NCBI GenBank assembly: GCA_009699665.1
Contig: WLNS01000004.1
Span: 1 to 29,115 of the forward strand
DNA: 29,115 nt
Direction of reading: 5' to 3'
Origin: Actinomycetota bacterium
Lineage (GTDB): Bacteria; Actinomycetota; Actinomycetes; Actinomycetales; Microbacteriaceae
The position numbers and the translations under genes are program-made. The stretch's first letter is position 1, and the number at the start of each line of letters is the position of its first letter. Shown here in pieces: positions 1 to 7,899 of this stretch. The notes below the pieces were generated by a model that saw only the letters and a program-made list of their open reading frames with translations, did not search any database and was not told where the DNA came from.

Positions 1-669
1 GTAAAGACCCACACCCTCACGTTTCATCTCACGAAACAAGATGCGCGGGCCATCGTTTTTGACCAGTGGATCTTCTCTCAACCTCCACTCGGCAATCTTC
101 GTGTTGTTGTCGATCACGACACTTTGTTCCAAGCGGGAAGCTTGACCGCCATTGATATTCACTCATACCCCGCAGGATTAGCGCAGGCATTTAGCGCCTC
201 GGCGGACTTCCCCGTCTTTGTCGGAACCAGCTATGCGACATTTCGGAAGAGCCCCCTGCTCTCGGCTGCCCGTGTCGTCACACCGATCACCGGGCCCGAC
301 GTGGCATCGGTCACCATTGATGTGCAGGCCACAGCGGAGTTCCAGAGAACCGTCCAGGCTGCGGTAAACGAGACCCTCGCTGGCTGCACTGACCAAACGG
401 TATTGATGCCGACGGGCTGTCCGTTTGGTTACGCGACGCAAAACCGCTGGGTTGGTCCGGCCACGTGGACGATCGCCACCTACCCCGACATAACAATCGA
501 ACCCGGCAGCGTTGATTGGCGCGTGCATGGGACCGGCACGGCGCATCTGACCGGTTCTGTCACGTCGCTCTTTGACGGCTCGACGCAGCCGGTCGATACC
601 GACGTCGATTTCACCATTGACGCGGGTGCGGTGGTCTCTGCGACCAACGCCATAAGTTTCGTTGGCTAG
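1..669 (+). CDS. Hypothetical secreted or membrane-anchored protein, C-terminal part (5' truncated)
   Basis: Frame 1 is open from the first base of the window to a TAG at 667-669, so this is the last 222 residues of a longer protein whose start lies outside. A TTG at codon 42 could be read as a start, but the reading frame continues upstream of it without a stop, so I treat the gene as truncated. The visible part is Thr/Ser/Val-rich and beta-strand-like, with no membrane segment. It carries two cysteines about 13 residues apart, the second in a GCPFG motif (about residues 138-142 of the visible part). From memory, a Cys followed by PxGCPFG occurs in actinobacterial membrane-anchored proteins of unknown function. 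The gene converges on the minus-strand ctaG gene with 48 bases between stops. No function is assigned. Confidence 0.75.
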   Translation, partial: VKTHTLTFHLTKQDARAIVFDQWIFSQPPLGNLRVVVDHDTLFQAGSLTAIDIHSYPAGLAQAFSASADFPVFVGTSYATFRKSPLLSAARVVTPITGPDVASVTIDVQATAEFQRTVQAAVNETLAGCTDQTVLMPTGCPFGYATQNRWVGPATWTIATYPDITIEPGSVDWRVHGTGTAHLTGSVTSLFDGSTQPVDTDVDFTIDAGAVVSATNAISFVG

Positions 670-717
670 GTGTGCGCTCCGGCGGCTCAACTCGTCGCCG
701 AGTAGCTCACCGCACAG

Positions 718-2661
718 TCAATCGCGTGACGCGAGGCCGCCGAGCATATCGTTGTAAGCCTTTAGGTCGGCATCGTCGTCGTTCTCAGCCTTGCGGTCTA
801 GGCGTTTGGCAATGCGTCCCTCGTTCCTGCTCCACTGCATGGCAATCACGACGGCCAGAACAACGCTGGGAATCTCGCCCACACTCCAGGCGATGGCGCC
901 GCCCGCTTGCTGGTCGACGAGTGGGGTCTCGCCCCACGTGCGCCCCATCGCCCCAAACCAGTCGGCGAGCAGCAGGCCGGAACCCGACATGATGGCGAGG
1001 CCAAAGAACGCGTGCACGGTCATGGCCGCAAAGAGTTGCACGAGACGCAGTGGATAGCTAAACCGGCTCGGCCCCGGATCAATGCCGATCAATGACTGCA
1101 CAAAAAGGTAGCCGGCGAGCAAGAAGTGAATGACCATCCACTCGTGACCAATATGGTCGGTGATGGCCCACCGCAAAATCGACGTGTAGTAAAAGATCCA
1201 CAGCGACCCGACAAAAATAACCGTCGCCACGAGAGGGTGCGAGATGAGGCGCCCAAAACGCGAATGAACGGCGAGCAAAATCCACTCGCGCGAACCGCGA
1301 CTCCCGTCGGAGCGCTTGTTGACAGCCCGCATGACGAGGGTGACGGGTGCCCCGACAACCAGAAATATGGGAACCATCATGCCCAGCGCCATGTGCGCGG
1401 CCATGTGTGCGCTGAACAGAAAATGTTCATAAACATTCACCCCGCCACTGGTGATGTAAAAGAGCAACAGGAGTCCGAGCGTCCACAGCACGGAGCGGTA
1501 CCACGGCCAGGCATCTCCGCGGCGTCGCAACCGCACCACACCCGCGATGTAGAAAAAGATGCCGAATCCGCACACGAGAAGCCACAGCGGGTCAATCTGC
1601 CACTGCGTTAAATAGCGCACCAGCGTGAGTTCGGGGGGAAGCGATTCTCCCGTGAGAATCTGAGCGGGGGTAAAAGCGCCCGTGGCCACCTGCGCCAGAG
1701 GGGGAGCCGTGCGAGAGAGGGCCTGGCCGAGGCCCGTGGCCGCCCCCAGCAGAGCTAACTCCACCGCAACGAGCCAGGCGAACCCGCCCCGCGGCTGCGC
1801 TGTCAAGCGATCCAGAGCGCGAGTGCGCTGCCAGGCGCCGAGGATCCCGAGAGCGATCAAAATCAGCGTCTTGGCAACAACCAGAATTCCATAGGGTGTC
1901 GCGAGGTTCGCCAACGAACCGAGGCGCAGCCACGCGCTGATCACGCCCGATGAAGCCACCGCGATGAACGAGATAAGCGCGAGACTCGAGTATCGCCGTG
2001 CGTAGTCGGAGAATTCTTGCGCGGTGCAGGCCGACCGGATGACGGCGAGAGCCACGAGCCCTCCCAGCCACACCGAGACAAAGACGAGGTGAATGCCCAG
2101 ACCGGTGACGGCCATCCCGTGCCCGACTGATCCGGCCGCATGTCCCTGCAGCGCCAGGGGAAGCAGAGCCGAGAGTGCCAGCAGGCCGACAAAGAACAGG
2201 GCCGTTTGGTTGGATGTCGCGTAGAGCAGGATCGTCGCCGCCGCCGAAATGAGAAGGACGGCAAGCCACGCTTGACCCAGGCCGATTGACGTCACGAAAA
2301 ATGCGAGTCCGTCACCAAACTCCGGGCTGGTGGAGAACCCTTGCTGGCTGACTTTCATGTAGGTGAACAGCAGTGTCACGAGAGAGAAAACGGTGACTAA
2401 AAAGCTAGCGAGCGCCGCGAGGTTGAGCGCTCGCCGGTGAGCCGGTGTGCCGGGCGTCAGCGCCCAGAGGGCGAGCACAACAGAACCAATCACAGTCGCC
2501 AGTGACAGGTCGACGACGAGCCGGGCCAGGGGAACCCCCCAGGTTGAGACCATGCCCACCGTCGATGATTGCGCCGTTGACCAGAATCCGAGCAGTAGCG
2601 CCGCGAGACCCGCAATACCGACCGTGAGCGCCGGCAGTGCGGGACGAAGAAAACGGGTCAC
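718..2661 (-). CDS. ctaG: CopD-CtaG fusion: copper transport / cytochrome c oxidase assembly membrane protein
   Basis: A 647-residue polytopic membrane protein. The first half (about residues 1-330) resembles the CopD copper-resistance membrane domain. The second half (about 345-610) is a CtaG (caa3-type oxidase assembly) domain, with the typical start PPELTLVRYLTQW and a stretch rich in His (YEHFLFSAHMAAHM, about 415-428). CtaG proteins help deliver copper to the CuB site of cytochrome c oxidase in the plasma membrane. The fused form is usual in Actinobacteria at about 650 residues, so this copy appears full length. The start is GTG. There is no normally spaced ribosome binding site, but a TACGCT hexamer lies 6 nt upstream, which fits a leaderless start. 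The last 35 residues are charged and cytoplasmic. The copper role is inferred from the family. Confidence 0.9.
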   Translation of the reverse strand: MTRFLRPALPALTVGIAGLAALLLGFWSTAQSSTVGMVSTWGVPLARLVVDLSLATVIGSVVLALWALTPGTPAHRRALNLAALASFLVTVFSLVTLLFTYMKVSQQGFSTSPEFGDGLAFFVTSIGLGQAWLAVLLISAAATILLYATSNQTALFFVGLLALSALLPLALQGHAAGSVGHGMAVTGLGIHLVFVSVWLGGLVALAVIRSACTAQEFSDYARRYSSLALISFIAVASSGVISAWLRLGSLANLATPYGILVVAKTLILIALGILGAWQRTRALDRLTAQPRGGFAWLVAVELALLGAATGLGQALSRTAPPLAQVATGAFTPAQILTGESLPPELTLVRYLTQWQIDPLWLLVCGFGIFFYIAGVVRLRRRGDAWPWYRSVLWTLGLLLLFYITSGGVNVYEHFLFSAHMAAHMALGMMVPIFLVVGAPVTLVMRAVNKRSDGSRGSREWILLAVHSRFGRLISHPLVATVIFVGSLWIFYYTSILRWAITDHIGHEWMVIHFLLAGYLFVQSLIGIDPGPSRFSYPLRLVQLFAAMTVHAFFGLAIMSGSGLLLADWFGAMGRTWGETPLVDQQAGGAIAWSVGEIPSVVLAVVIAMQWSRNEGRIAKRLDRKAENDDDADLKAYNDMLGGLASRD

Positions 2662-2667
2662 TCCTTA

Positions 2668-2673
2668 AGCGTA
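2668..2673 (-). promoter_or_regulatory. Candidate -10 box (TACGCT) of a leaderless ctaG transcript
   Basis: TACGCT fits TAnnnT and ends 6 nt before the GTG start of ctaG, the spacing expected when transcription begins at the start codon. No clear -35 element is seen. It lies just downstream of the hup terminator hairpin, so ctaG needs its own promoter here. Confidence 0.5.
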
Positions 2674-2684
2674 GGCACAAAGAC

Positions 2685-2717
2685 GCGGGGCGAACACCGG
2701 CATGGTGTTCGCCCCGC
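2685..2717 (-). terminator. Hairpin terminator downstream of hup
   Basis: A perfect 14-bp inverted repeat (2685-2698 with 2704-2717) encloses a 5-nt loop. It lies 19 bases after the hup stop codon on the minus strand. It is followed by only a short T-rich stretch (GTCTTTGTG), as is common in high-GC actinobacteria. It separates hup from ctaG. Confidence 0.8.
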
Positions 2718-2736
2718 TTCGGGCTAGGTAGGAAAC

Positions 2737-3018
2737 CTACTTAGCAGCAGCCTTGAGCTTGCTTCCGGCCGACACCTTGACAGCGTTGCTTGCCGCGATC
2801 TGGATGGTGGCACCGGTCTGTGGGTTGCGACCCGCGCGAGCGGCACGGCGTGTGCGCTCAAACGAGATGAAACCGGGAATGGTCACCTTGCCGCCATCGC
2901 GACCAACCTCAGCGGCAACGACGTCAAAGAGAGCGTCAATCGCAGCGGCAACAGCCGTCTGTGACTGACCCGTCTTAGCCGCTACGGCGGCGACGACCTC
3001 AGACTTGTTGAGAGCCAT
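2737..3018 (-). CDS. hup: HU-family nucleoid-associated DNA-binding protein
   Basis: 93 residues, the standard length of an HU monomer. The protein begins MALNKSEVVAAVAAK. It contains the HU signature region GKVTIPGFISFERTRRAARAGRNPQTG (written here only to mark residues about 43-69), including the Arg-rich DNA-binding arm around RNPQTG. HU dimers bend and compact DNA in the nucleoid. There is no long Lys/Ala-rich tail like that of mycobacterial HupB; the chain ends just after the body (SKLKAAAK). A strong AGGAGGA ribosome binding site (3025-3031) precedes the ATG. The gene stands alone between the ribosomal cluster upstream and its own terminator hairpin downstream. Confidence 0.96.
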   Translation of the reverse strand: MALNKSEVVAAVAAKTGQSQTAVAAAIDALFDVVAAEVGRDGGKVTIPGFISFERTRRAARAGRNPQTGATIQIAASNAVKVSAGSKLKAAAK

Positions 3019-3105
3019 AATGTGTCCTCCTGGACTAATTACTTTGGAACGAGCGCCTCAATCGGCCGTCTCATTTACCTTCCCGGGTGGGAAGACACCC
3101 CAAAT

Positions 3106-3411
3106 TTACCAAGAAGACTTAGTAATTCCCGGCAATTCGCCACGGTGTGCCATATCGCGAAAACGAACGCGCGAAACTCCGAATTTTGTGAGAACACCAC
3201 GCGGACGTCCGTCAATCGCGTCGCGGCTGCGCACGCGGATAGGCGACGCATTTCGCGGCAGCTTCTGCAGACCCAAGCGAGCTGCGTCACGCGACTCGTC
3301 GGTGCCCGCCGGATCAACGAGAGCCTTTTTCAGTTCGGCCCGCTTCGCGGAATACCGCTCGACGATAACTTTGCGTTGCTCGTTACGAGCAATCTTGCTC
3401 TTCTTAGCCAT
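3106..3411 (-). CDS. rpsN: 30S ribosomal protein S14, zinc-independent form
   Basis: 101 residues, beginning MAKKSKIARNEQRK and ending RGELPGITKSSW, typical of the long S14 type. It contains no cysteine at all, so it lacks the CxxC...CxxC zinc ribbon of the short S14 type. S14 assembles into the head of the small ribosomal subunit. Its ATG begins directly after the TAA of rpmG (3412-3414), so the two are translationally linked. Last gene of the rpmB-rpmG-rpsN operon. A 6-bp hairpin (3079-3084 with 3089-3094) follows it but lacks a T-tract, so termination here is uncertain. Confidence 0.97.
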   Translation of the reverse strand: MAKKSKIARNEQRKVIVERYSAKRAELKKALVDPAGTDESRDAARLGLQKLPRNASPIRVRSRDAIDGRPRGVLTKFGVSRVRFRDMAHRGELPGITKSSW

Positions 3412-3579
3412 TTAGCGCTCCTCGCGAAATTCCACGTGCTGACGCACGACGGGGTCGTACTTTTTGAGCACGAGACGGTCAGGGTTGTTGCGACGGTTCT
3501 TGCGGGTGACATAGGTGTATCCCGTGCCAGCCGTTGAACGAAGCTTGATGATGGGACGAACGTCCTGAGCTTTAGCCAT
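3412..3579 (-). CDS. rpmG: 50S ribosomal protein L33, zinc-independent form
   Basis: A short gene of 55 codons plus stop, read directly from the sequence: it starts MAKAQDVRPIIKLRS and ends QHVEFREER. The RKNRRNNPDRLVLKKYDP core identifies L33. There is no cysteine, so this is the C-minus paralogue that does not bind zinc. L33 is a small protein of the large subunit near the E site. The ATG overlaps the rpmB stop by one base (TAATG), and the TAA is immediately followed by the rpsN start, so the three genes form one tightly coupled operon. Confidence 0.96.
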   Translation of the reverse strand: MAKAQDVRPIIKLRSTAGTGYTYVTRKNRRNNPDRLVLKKYDPVVRQHVEFREER

Positions 3580-3815
3580 TAGATTTTCTCCCCACGAGCG
3601 AGAATGTCTTTCACGACGGACTCGATTCCGCGGGCGTCAATGACCTTGATGCCTTTGGCAGACAACGTCAGCGTGACATTGCGGCGAAGCGACGGAACGT
3701 AGTACGTCTTCTTCTGGATGTTCGGATCGAAGCGACGCTTGGTGCGTCGGTGCGAGTGCGAAATGTTGTGGCCAAAGCCGGGTGTGGCTCCGGTCACCTG
3801 ACAGTTTGCTGCCAC
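3579..3815 (-). CDS. rpmB: 50S ribosomal protein L28, zinc-independent form
   Basis: 78 residues beginning (GTG) MAANCQVTGATPGFGHNISH and ending DILARGEKI, the usual L28 length. The open frame extends further upstream, but only this GTG fits the family N-terminus, and it has an AAAGGGA ribosome binding site 8 nt before it. Only one cysteine (C5) is present, so the zinc-binding CxxC pairs of the C-plus L28 type are missing. First gene of the rpmB-rpmG-rpsN operon. The 209-base leader up to zur contains a perfect palindrome but no recognisable Zur operator. In other actinobacteria these C-minus paralogues are often induced by zinc starvation; whether this is the only copy in this genome cannot be seen here. 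Confidence 0.96.
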   Translation of the reverse strand: MAANCQVTGATPGFGHNISHSHRRTKRRFDPNIQKKTYYVPSLRRNVTLTLSAKGIKVIDARGIESVVKDILARGEKI

Positions 3816-3841
3816 GAGTGATTCCCTTTCATTACCGCGAC

Positions 3842-3855
3842 ACCACCGCGGTGGT
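3842..3855. promoter_or_regulatory. Perfect 14-bp palindrome upstream of rpmB
   Basis: ACCACCGCGGTGGT is self-complementary and sits 27 bases before the rpmB start. Ten bases of it (CCGCGGTGGT) recur as a direct copy at 3883-3892. It could be an operator or an RNA hairpin in the rpmB leader. It is GC-rich and does not resemble the AT-rich Zur/Fur operator. The rest of 3816-4024 shows nothing I can name. Confidence 0.4.
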
Positions 3856-4024
3856 ATGTCGCCCAAGATCTCTTGTCTGCGCCCGCGGTGGTGAACCTCA
3901 CGGCTCTCCGGTGCGAACACTACTGCGCAAGGGTTTTTGCACAGCCAAGGATTGAGTCTACGTGACGATGTGAACGCCGGCAAACTGGGCCGGGCAGCCC
4001 TGAGGTTTCAGAAGCCTGGCAGGT

Positions 4025-4420
4025 TTAGGCACGTGGCTGAGCCGAGCAGGCCGCGCAGTCACCAAAAACATCGACGACGTGATGCGCGCCCGTAAATCCG
4101 TGCTCGCTCGCCAGCGACTGGGCCCACTGCTCAACGGCGTCAGCCTCGATCTCTACGGTCATTCCGCAGGTTCGACAAATGAGGTGGTGGTGGTGCCGAG
4201 AGGTGGTGCAGGCACGATAGAGGTTTTCACCGTCCGGCGAGGTGAGAATGTCAGCACGGTCATCGTCGACGAGTGAAGCGAGAGTTCGATAGACCGTGGC
4301 CAAGCCGAGGGTATCGCCCTGGGCCTTGAGCTGGCCGTGCAGTGTCTGCGCAGATACGAATCCCGGAATCTGCGCCAAAGCGCTGGCCACCGCGTCGCGC
4401 TGCCGCGTATTGCGCCTCAT
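4025..4420 (-). CDS. zur: Zinc uptake regulator, Fur family
   Basis: 131 residues. The N-terminal winged helix (about 1-75) contains LGLATVYRTLASL (38-50), the Fur-family recognition helix. The C-terminal dimerisation and metal domain contains HHHH (76-79), CRTC (82-85) and CAAC (122-125); the two CxxC pairs form the structural zinc site. Zur represses zinc acquisition genes when zinc is sufficient. The ATG overlaps the stop of the upstream permease gene (ATGA), which supports this start over the longer frame. It is the last gene of znuA-znuC-permease-permease-zur, so it would be transcribed from the operator-bearing znuA promoter and regulate itself. Assignment to Zur rather than Fur rests on this context and on the operator at 7882-7900. 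Confidence 0.9.
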   Translation of the reverse strand: MRRNTRQRDAVASALAQIPGFVSAQTLHGQLKAQGDTLGLATVYRTLASLVDDDRADILTSPDGENLYRACTTSRHHHHLICRTCGMTVEIEADAVEQWAQSLASEHGFTGAHHVVDVFGDCAACSAQPRA

Positions 4421-5229
4421 GCCACGACCTCTCCGCGCAGTCGGCGCGGCATCCACCGGCCGACAATCAGGGCCACGCCCAGTAGCACCGTGGCCACGAG
4501 CGCGATGCACGCGCCCGCGCTCACGGAGAACTCGCGCGACAGCAACAGGCCCGCGATGCCCGAAAGCACCGAGAGCGTGGGTGCAATGATCAACATGACG
4601 CCCAGGCGGGCGGTGAGTGCGCGAGCCGCCGCTGCCGGCGCCGCGATCAGCGCAATGGTGAGAATCGCGCCCACCGCGGGCATGGTCACGACGACCGTGA
4701 TTGTTGTCAGCACCATCAGCAAGGCCTCCATGGCGGCCGGTTCGTAGCCAAGTCCGCGGTAACCCTCAGGGTCGAACATCGCATAGACCAGGTGCTTCCC
4801 CGCAAAGACGATCGCCAGCAGCGATAGCCCCAAAGCAACGGCGGCGAGCACTCCGTCCGTGGTGCTCACCGACAACACCGATCCAAAGAGTAGGGCCGTC
4901 ATGTCAATAGGAACATTCGAACCGAAGGCCTGCGCGAGGGCGCCCGCGGCAAATCCCCCAGCGAGCAGCACCCCCGAGGCCGCACCGGCACCACCCGGTG
5001 TGATGCGCCCAATGAGTGTGATGGTGCCCACAATCAGTGCACAGGCCACCACAGCGCCCAACTGCAGCGAGACACCGAGCAGAATTCCGATCACGGCTCC
5101 CGGGAAGGTGGCATGCGTGAGCGCCTGAGCAAAGAGCACGCGCTTGCGCAACACCACGAGAGTGCCCACGAGACCGGTCAGAATGCCCACAAGGGTGATC
5201 ACGACGAGGGCACGATCGAAGTAGCTCAT
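4417..5229 (-). CDS. znuB: Zinc/metal ABC transporter permease, second copy
   Basis: 270 residues, about eight hydrophobic segments, ABC-3 (cluster-9 metal) permease family. The early motif KRVLFAQALTHATFPGAVIGIL (about residues 28-49) is the family hallmark, and GALAQAFGSNVP and the late ALIAAPAAAARAL segment also fit. It forms part of the membrane channel that imports metal delivered by the ZnuA lipoprotein. The chosen ATG overlaps the stop of the preceding permease (ATGA); the longer open frame upstream has Arg-rich, unlikely sequence. Two different adjacent permeases suggest a heterodimeric channel, as in TroCD or MntCD-type systems. Zinc rather than manganese is inferred from the zur gene and Zur-like operator. 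Confidence 0.9.
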   Translation of the reverse strand: MSYFDRALVVITLVGILTGLVGTLVVLRKRVLFAQALTHATFPGAVIGILLGVSLQLGAVVACALIVGTITLIGRITPGGAGAASGVLLAGGFAAGALAQAFGSNVPIDMTALLFGSVLSVSTTDGVLAAVALGLSLLAIVFAGKHLVYAMFDPEGYRGLGYEPAAMEALLMVLTTITVVVTMPAVGAILTIALIAAPAAAARALTARLGVMLIIAPTLSVLSGIAGLLLSREFSVSAGACIALVATVLLGVALIVGRWMPRRLRGEVVA

Positions 5230-6092
5230 CGCGGCCCTCCCGCGTTTGGCCGACGAACGATGACAAAGAGCAACAGCGCCAGGAGGTAGGCGGCCACAAA
5301 CACGGCGGCGATGGCGGCACCCGGGGGGATGGGAATATCGAGGCCAACCGAGATGGTGAATGCGCCCACGAGACCGGCCAACCCGCCGAGAACGGCGAAG
5401 CTCAGCGCGATAGTGAAGAGCGAGGTGAGTCGTCGGGCCCACACCCGAGCCAGCGCTCCCGGCACAATCAGAATCGCAATGACGAGCAGATTGCCGACCG
5501 CAATAGATGCCGAAACGACCACGAGTGCAATGGCCACGTTCAACGACAGGTCGACGAGCGTCAGCCGATAGCCCGCCGCGCGGGCCGCGTCGCGATCAAA
5601 AGCCGTCATCACCTGAGAGCGCACCGTGATCAGAACGGTGGCAATGGCCAACGCTCCGATGACTGCAGTGACAATGACTTCAGTGACGGAAACCGTGAAG
5701 AGGTGACCAAACAGCAATTGCTCGAGCTGCCCTGAAGCGTCGTGCGACCGGCTAACAATCACCACACCCACGCTGAACATCGCGACCAGAACGACCGCCA
5801 CGGCGGCATCCGAAGACACACCACGACGAGCCAGCAGGCTCAGAAAAGCGGTTGCTGCAGCGGCCGCAATCGCGGCTCCCCAGAACGGGCCGCCCGAACT
5901 CGCAAAGGCAACGCCGGCAGCGATCCCTGGAAAGACGGCGTGCGTCAGTCCATCGGTCAAGAACTCCAGACCGCGAAGGTTCACGAAGACGCCCACCACG
6001 CCGGCTGTGACACCCAAGGTCACGATCACTATGACGGCACGGACCATAAACGGCATGGTCCAAAAGTGCAGCAGCAGGTCGAGGGTAATCAC
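5226..6092 (-). CDS. znuB: Zinc/metal ABC transporter permease, first copy
   Basis: 288 residues with about eight membrane segments, ABC-3 permease family. FLTDGLTHAVFPGIAAG (about 44-60) parallels the family motif seen in the neighbouring permease. The two are clearly divergent paralogues rather than a recent duplication. The start is GTG, overlapping the znuC stop by one base (TAGTG). It presumably pairs with the downstream permease and the ZnuC ATPase in the plasma membrane. The C-terminus ends in a short basic tail after the last membrane helix. Substrate assignment rests on operon context. Confidence 0.9.
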   Translation of the reverse strand: MITLDLLLHFWTMPFMVRAVIVIVTLGVTAGVVGVFVNLRGLEFLTDGLTHAVFPGIAAGVAFASSGGPFWGAAIAAAAATAFLSLLARRGVSSDAAVAVVLVAMFSVGVVIVSRSHDASGQLEQLLFGHLFTVSVTEVIVTAVIGALAIATVLITVRSQVMTAFDRDAARAAGYRLTLVDLSLNVAIALVVVSASIAVGNLLVIAILIVPGALARVWARRLTSLFTIALSFAVLGGLAGLVGAFTISVGLDIPIPPGAAIAAVFVAAYLLALLLFVIVRRPNAGGPR

Positions 6093-6916
6093 TAGTGATC
6101 GTGCCCGGGAATCACGACGCGGTGTTCGTCGACCTCGACCTGCACGTCGCCAAATGCCGCCTGCAGGTTTTCGAGGGTCAGCACCTGGTTCGTCGGTCCG
6201 AACGCCACCTGCGTTCCCGCGAGAAGCAGCACTTTGTCACACACGTCACGCGCGAGATCAAGGTCGTGCGTGGTCACCACGATGGTTACGCCGCGCAACT
6301 TCAGTTCGCGCAGCGTCGCCAGAAGTGCGGCCCGGTTGGGCTGATCCAGGCCATTGAAGGGCTCGTCAAGCAACAGCAGGCGGGGTTTTCCGGCAAGCGC
6401 GCGCGCGAGCAGCCCCCGCTGTTGCTGACCGCCGGACAGCGATCCAAAGCGGGCGCGCGCACGAGCCGTAAGTCCCGTCATCTCGAGGGCCTCGTTCACT
6501 GCCGAGCGGTCACTGGCGCGGGCAAACCGCCAGAAGCCGATACGCCGGTATCGGCCCATCATCACGACCTGGCGCAGGCTGATGGGAAAGTTGGGTTCGG
6601 TGGATTCCTGCTGTGGCAGGTACCCGATTCCCTCGGTGACTCCCGGGCGTCGCTTGTGGCCAAAAATCTTGACACTGCCGTCGGCCAGCGGAAGCAAGCC
6701 GAGAAGTCCGCGCAACAGCGTTGACTTTCCCGAGCCGTTGGGCCCGATCAGCGCTAGCGCCTCGCCGGCGTCCGCCTTTATCGAGACGTGATCGAGCGCC
6801 ACCACGCCCTCATAGGCAAAGGCGGCGTTGGCCATTTCAATAGTCGGCACGGTACCGAGCTCGCTCGGGGTCTCGTCTGCCGGCGGCGGATTGTTCCCGC
6901 GTGCACTCTGGCTCAT
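6092..6916 (-). CDS. znuC: Zinc/metal ABC transporter ATP-binding protein
   Basis: 274 residues from the ATG that overlaps the znuA stop (ATGA). Walker A GPNGSGKST (58-66), Q-loop at LPQQES (100-105), signature LSGGQQQR (160-167), Walker B LLLLDEP (180-186) and H-loop TTHD (215-218) are all intact, so it should hydrolyse ATP and energise metal import. The first 22 residues form a Pro/Asn-rich extension before the ATPase fold. The C-terminus ends HRVVIPGHDH, which carries several histidines and could bind metal (speculative). Cluster-9 metal transporter context is fixed by the adjacent TroA-like binding protein and ABC-3 permeases. Confidence 0.94.
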   Translation of the reverse strand: MSQSARGNNPPPADETPSELGTVPTIEMANAAFAYEGVVALDHVSIKADAGEALALIGPNGSGKSTLLRGLLGLLPLADGSVKIFGHKRRPGVTEGIGYLPQQESTEPNFPISLRQVVMMGRYRRIGFWRFARASDRSAVNEALEMTGLTARARARFGSLSGGQQQRGLLARALAGKPRLLLLDEPFNGLDQPNRAALLATLRELKLRGVTIVVTTHDLDLARDVCDKVLLLAGTQVAFGPTNQVLTLENLQAAFGDVQVEVDEHRVVIPGHDH

Positions 6917-7863
6917 GGCGCTAGTCCTTCCGGAAGAGGTGGAACACTGCCGCCCCACGCGGTAACCATGACGGTCACGTTGTGAATTGTGGCTCCGATG
7001 TAGGTGGCGCCGGCAGTCCCGGGCCCTCCCAAAGAGTCGGCATAGAGGGCCTGGTCACCCGAGTACACCGCCACGCCGGCCTCGCGCGCAATGGTGGCGG
7101 CGAGTTTGGCCGAGACGGTGTTCTCACTGAACACTGCGGCGGCTCCACTCGCCCGGATCTTTTGCACGATGGCATCCACGTCGGCCGCGCTGGGTTCCGC
7201 ATTATCGTCCAGCCCCGGAAGAATTGACCCAAGAAACCTGATGTCGTAGTCGCGAACAAAATAGGCGAGGGAATCGTGATTAGTCACCAGAATGCGCTGG
7301 TCTGCCGGAACCGAAGCAAACGCCTCGGTGGTCCAGTCATCGAGCAGCGTGAGGCGCGCCTCGTACGCGGAGCCGTTCTTGGCAAAGGTAGCGCTCATGT
7401 CTGGTCGAGCCAGCTGCAGGCCGGCAATGATGTTCGCCACCATGATGAGAGCATTTCGGGGCGACGTCCACACGTGTGGATCGTCAGCCATCACGGTCAC
7501 GTCAGCGGATGCAACGATGAGGGTTCCGCCAAATCCACTCGCGTCCTCGACACTTGACAACCACGGTTCGAGGCCCAGGCCGTTTGAGATGAGTGCGTTG
7601 GCCTCTCCCAGGGCAACGAGATCACGAGCCGAGGGATCAAAGGCGTGTGCCGACTGATTGGGTCGGATGAGCGCCGTGACGATGCCGTCTTCCCCCGCAA
7701 CGGCACGTGAGAAGTCGGCGATTTGCGTCGTCGTTGCCACAACTCGAACCGGCCCCGTCTGGGCGGGTGTATTCGCCGTGGCGCATCCGGCGAGCGCGAG
7801 GGCCAAGCCGGCGACCATCACGATGCCTACTGACGCCGATTCCCGCTGGCCCCATTTCCTCAC
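6913..7863 (-). CDS. znuA: Zinc-binding lipoprotein of the ABC importer
   Basis: 316 residues. A signal peptide with lipobox LAGC (C27 is the lipidated cysteine) anchors it outside the membrane. The fold is that of cluster-9 (TroA/ZnuA) binding proteins. Likely metal ligands are H73 (SAHAFDP), H130 (DDPHVW), H196 (TNHDSLAYF) and D270 (SGDQALYADSLGG). The His-rich loop found in many proteobacterial ZnuA proteins is absent. The GTG start has no ribosome binding site, but a TAGTGT hexamer ends 6 nt upstream with TTGACA 18 nt further back, so the transcript is probably leaderless. First gene of the zinc operon; its promoter is overlapped by a Zur-type operator. Confidence 0.93.
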   Translation of the reverse strand: MRKWGQRESASVGIVMVAGLALALAGCATANTPAQTGPVRVVATTTQIADFSRAVAGEDGIVTALIRPNQSAHAFDPSARDLVALGEANALISNGLGLEPWLSSVEDASGFGGTLIVASADVTVMADDPHVWTSPRNALIMVANIIAGLQLARPDMSATFAKNGSAYEARLTLLDDWTTEAFASVPADQRILVTNHDSLAYFVRDYDIRFLGSILPGLDDNAEPSAADVDAIVQKIRASGAAAVFSENTVSAKLAATIAREAGVAVYSGDQALYADSLGGPGTAGATYIGATIHNVTVMVTAWGGSVPPLPEGLAP

Positions 7864-7869
7864 GTGCCG

Positions 7870-7899
7870 ACACTATGTCTTATTGAGAATCATTGTCAA
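7870..7899 (-). promoter_or_regulatory. znuA operon promoter (TTGACA -18 nt- TAGTGT), leaderless
   Basis: On the minus strand TTGACA (7899-7894) is followed after 18 nt by TAGTGT (7875-7870). Six bases then lead to the GTG of znuA, placing the expected transcription start at the start codon. The -35 element lies inside the Zur-type operator. Confidence 0.6.

Noticed and set aside
3816..3983. Longer N-terminus for L28
   Set aside because: L28 proteins start at MAANCQVTG; the extension is composition noise across the leader palindrome.
4003..4017. Short hairpin after zur as a terminator
   Set aside because: Only six base pairs with a G-T pair and no T-tract; too weak to report.
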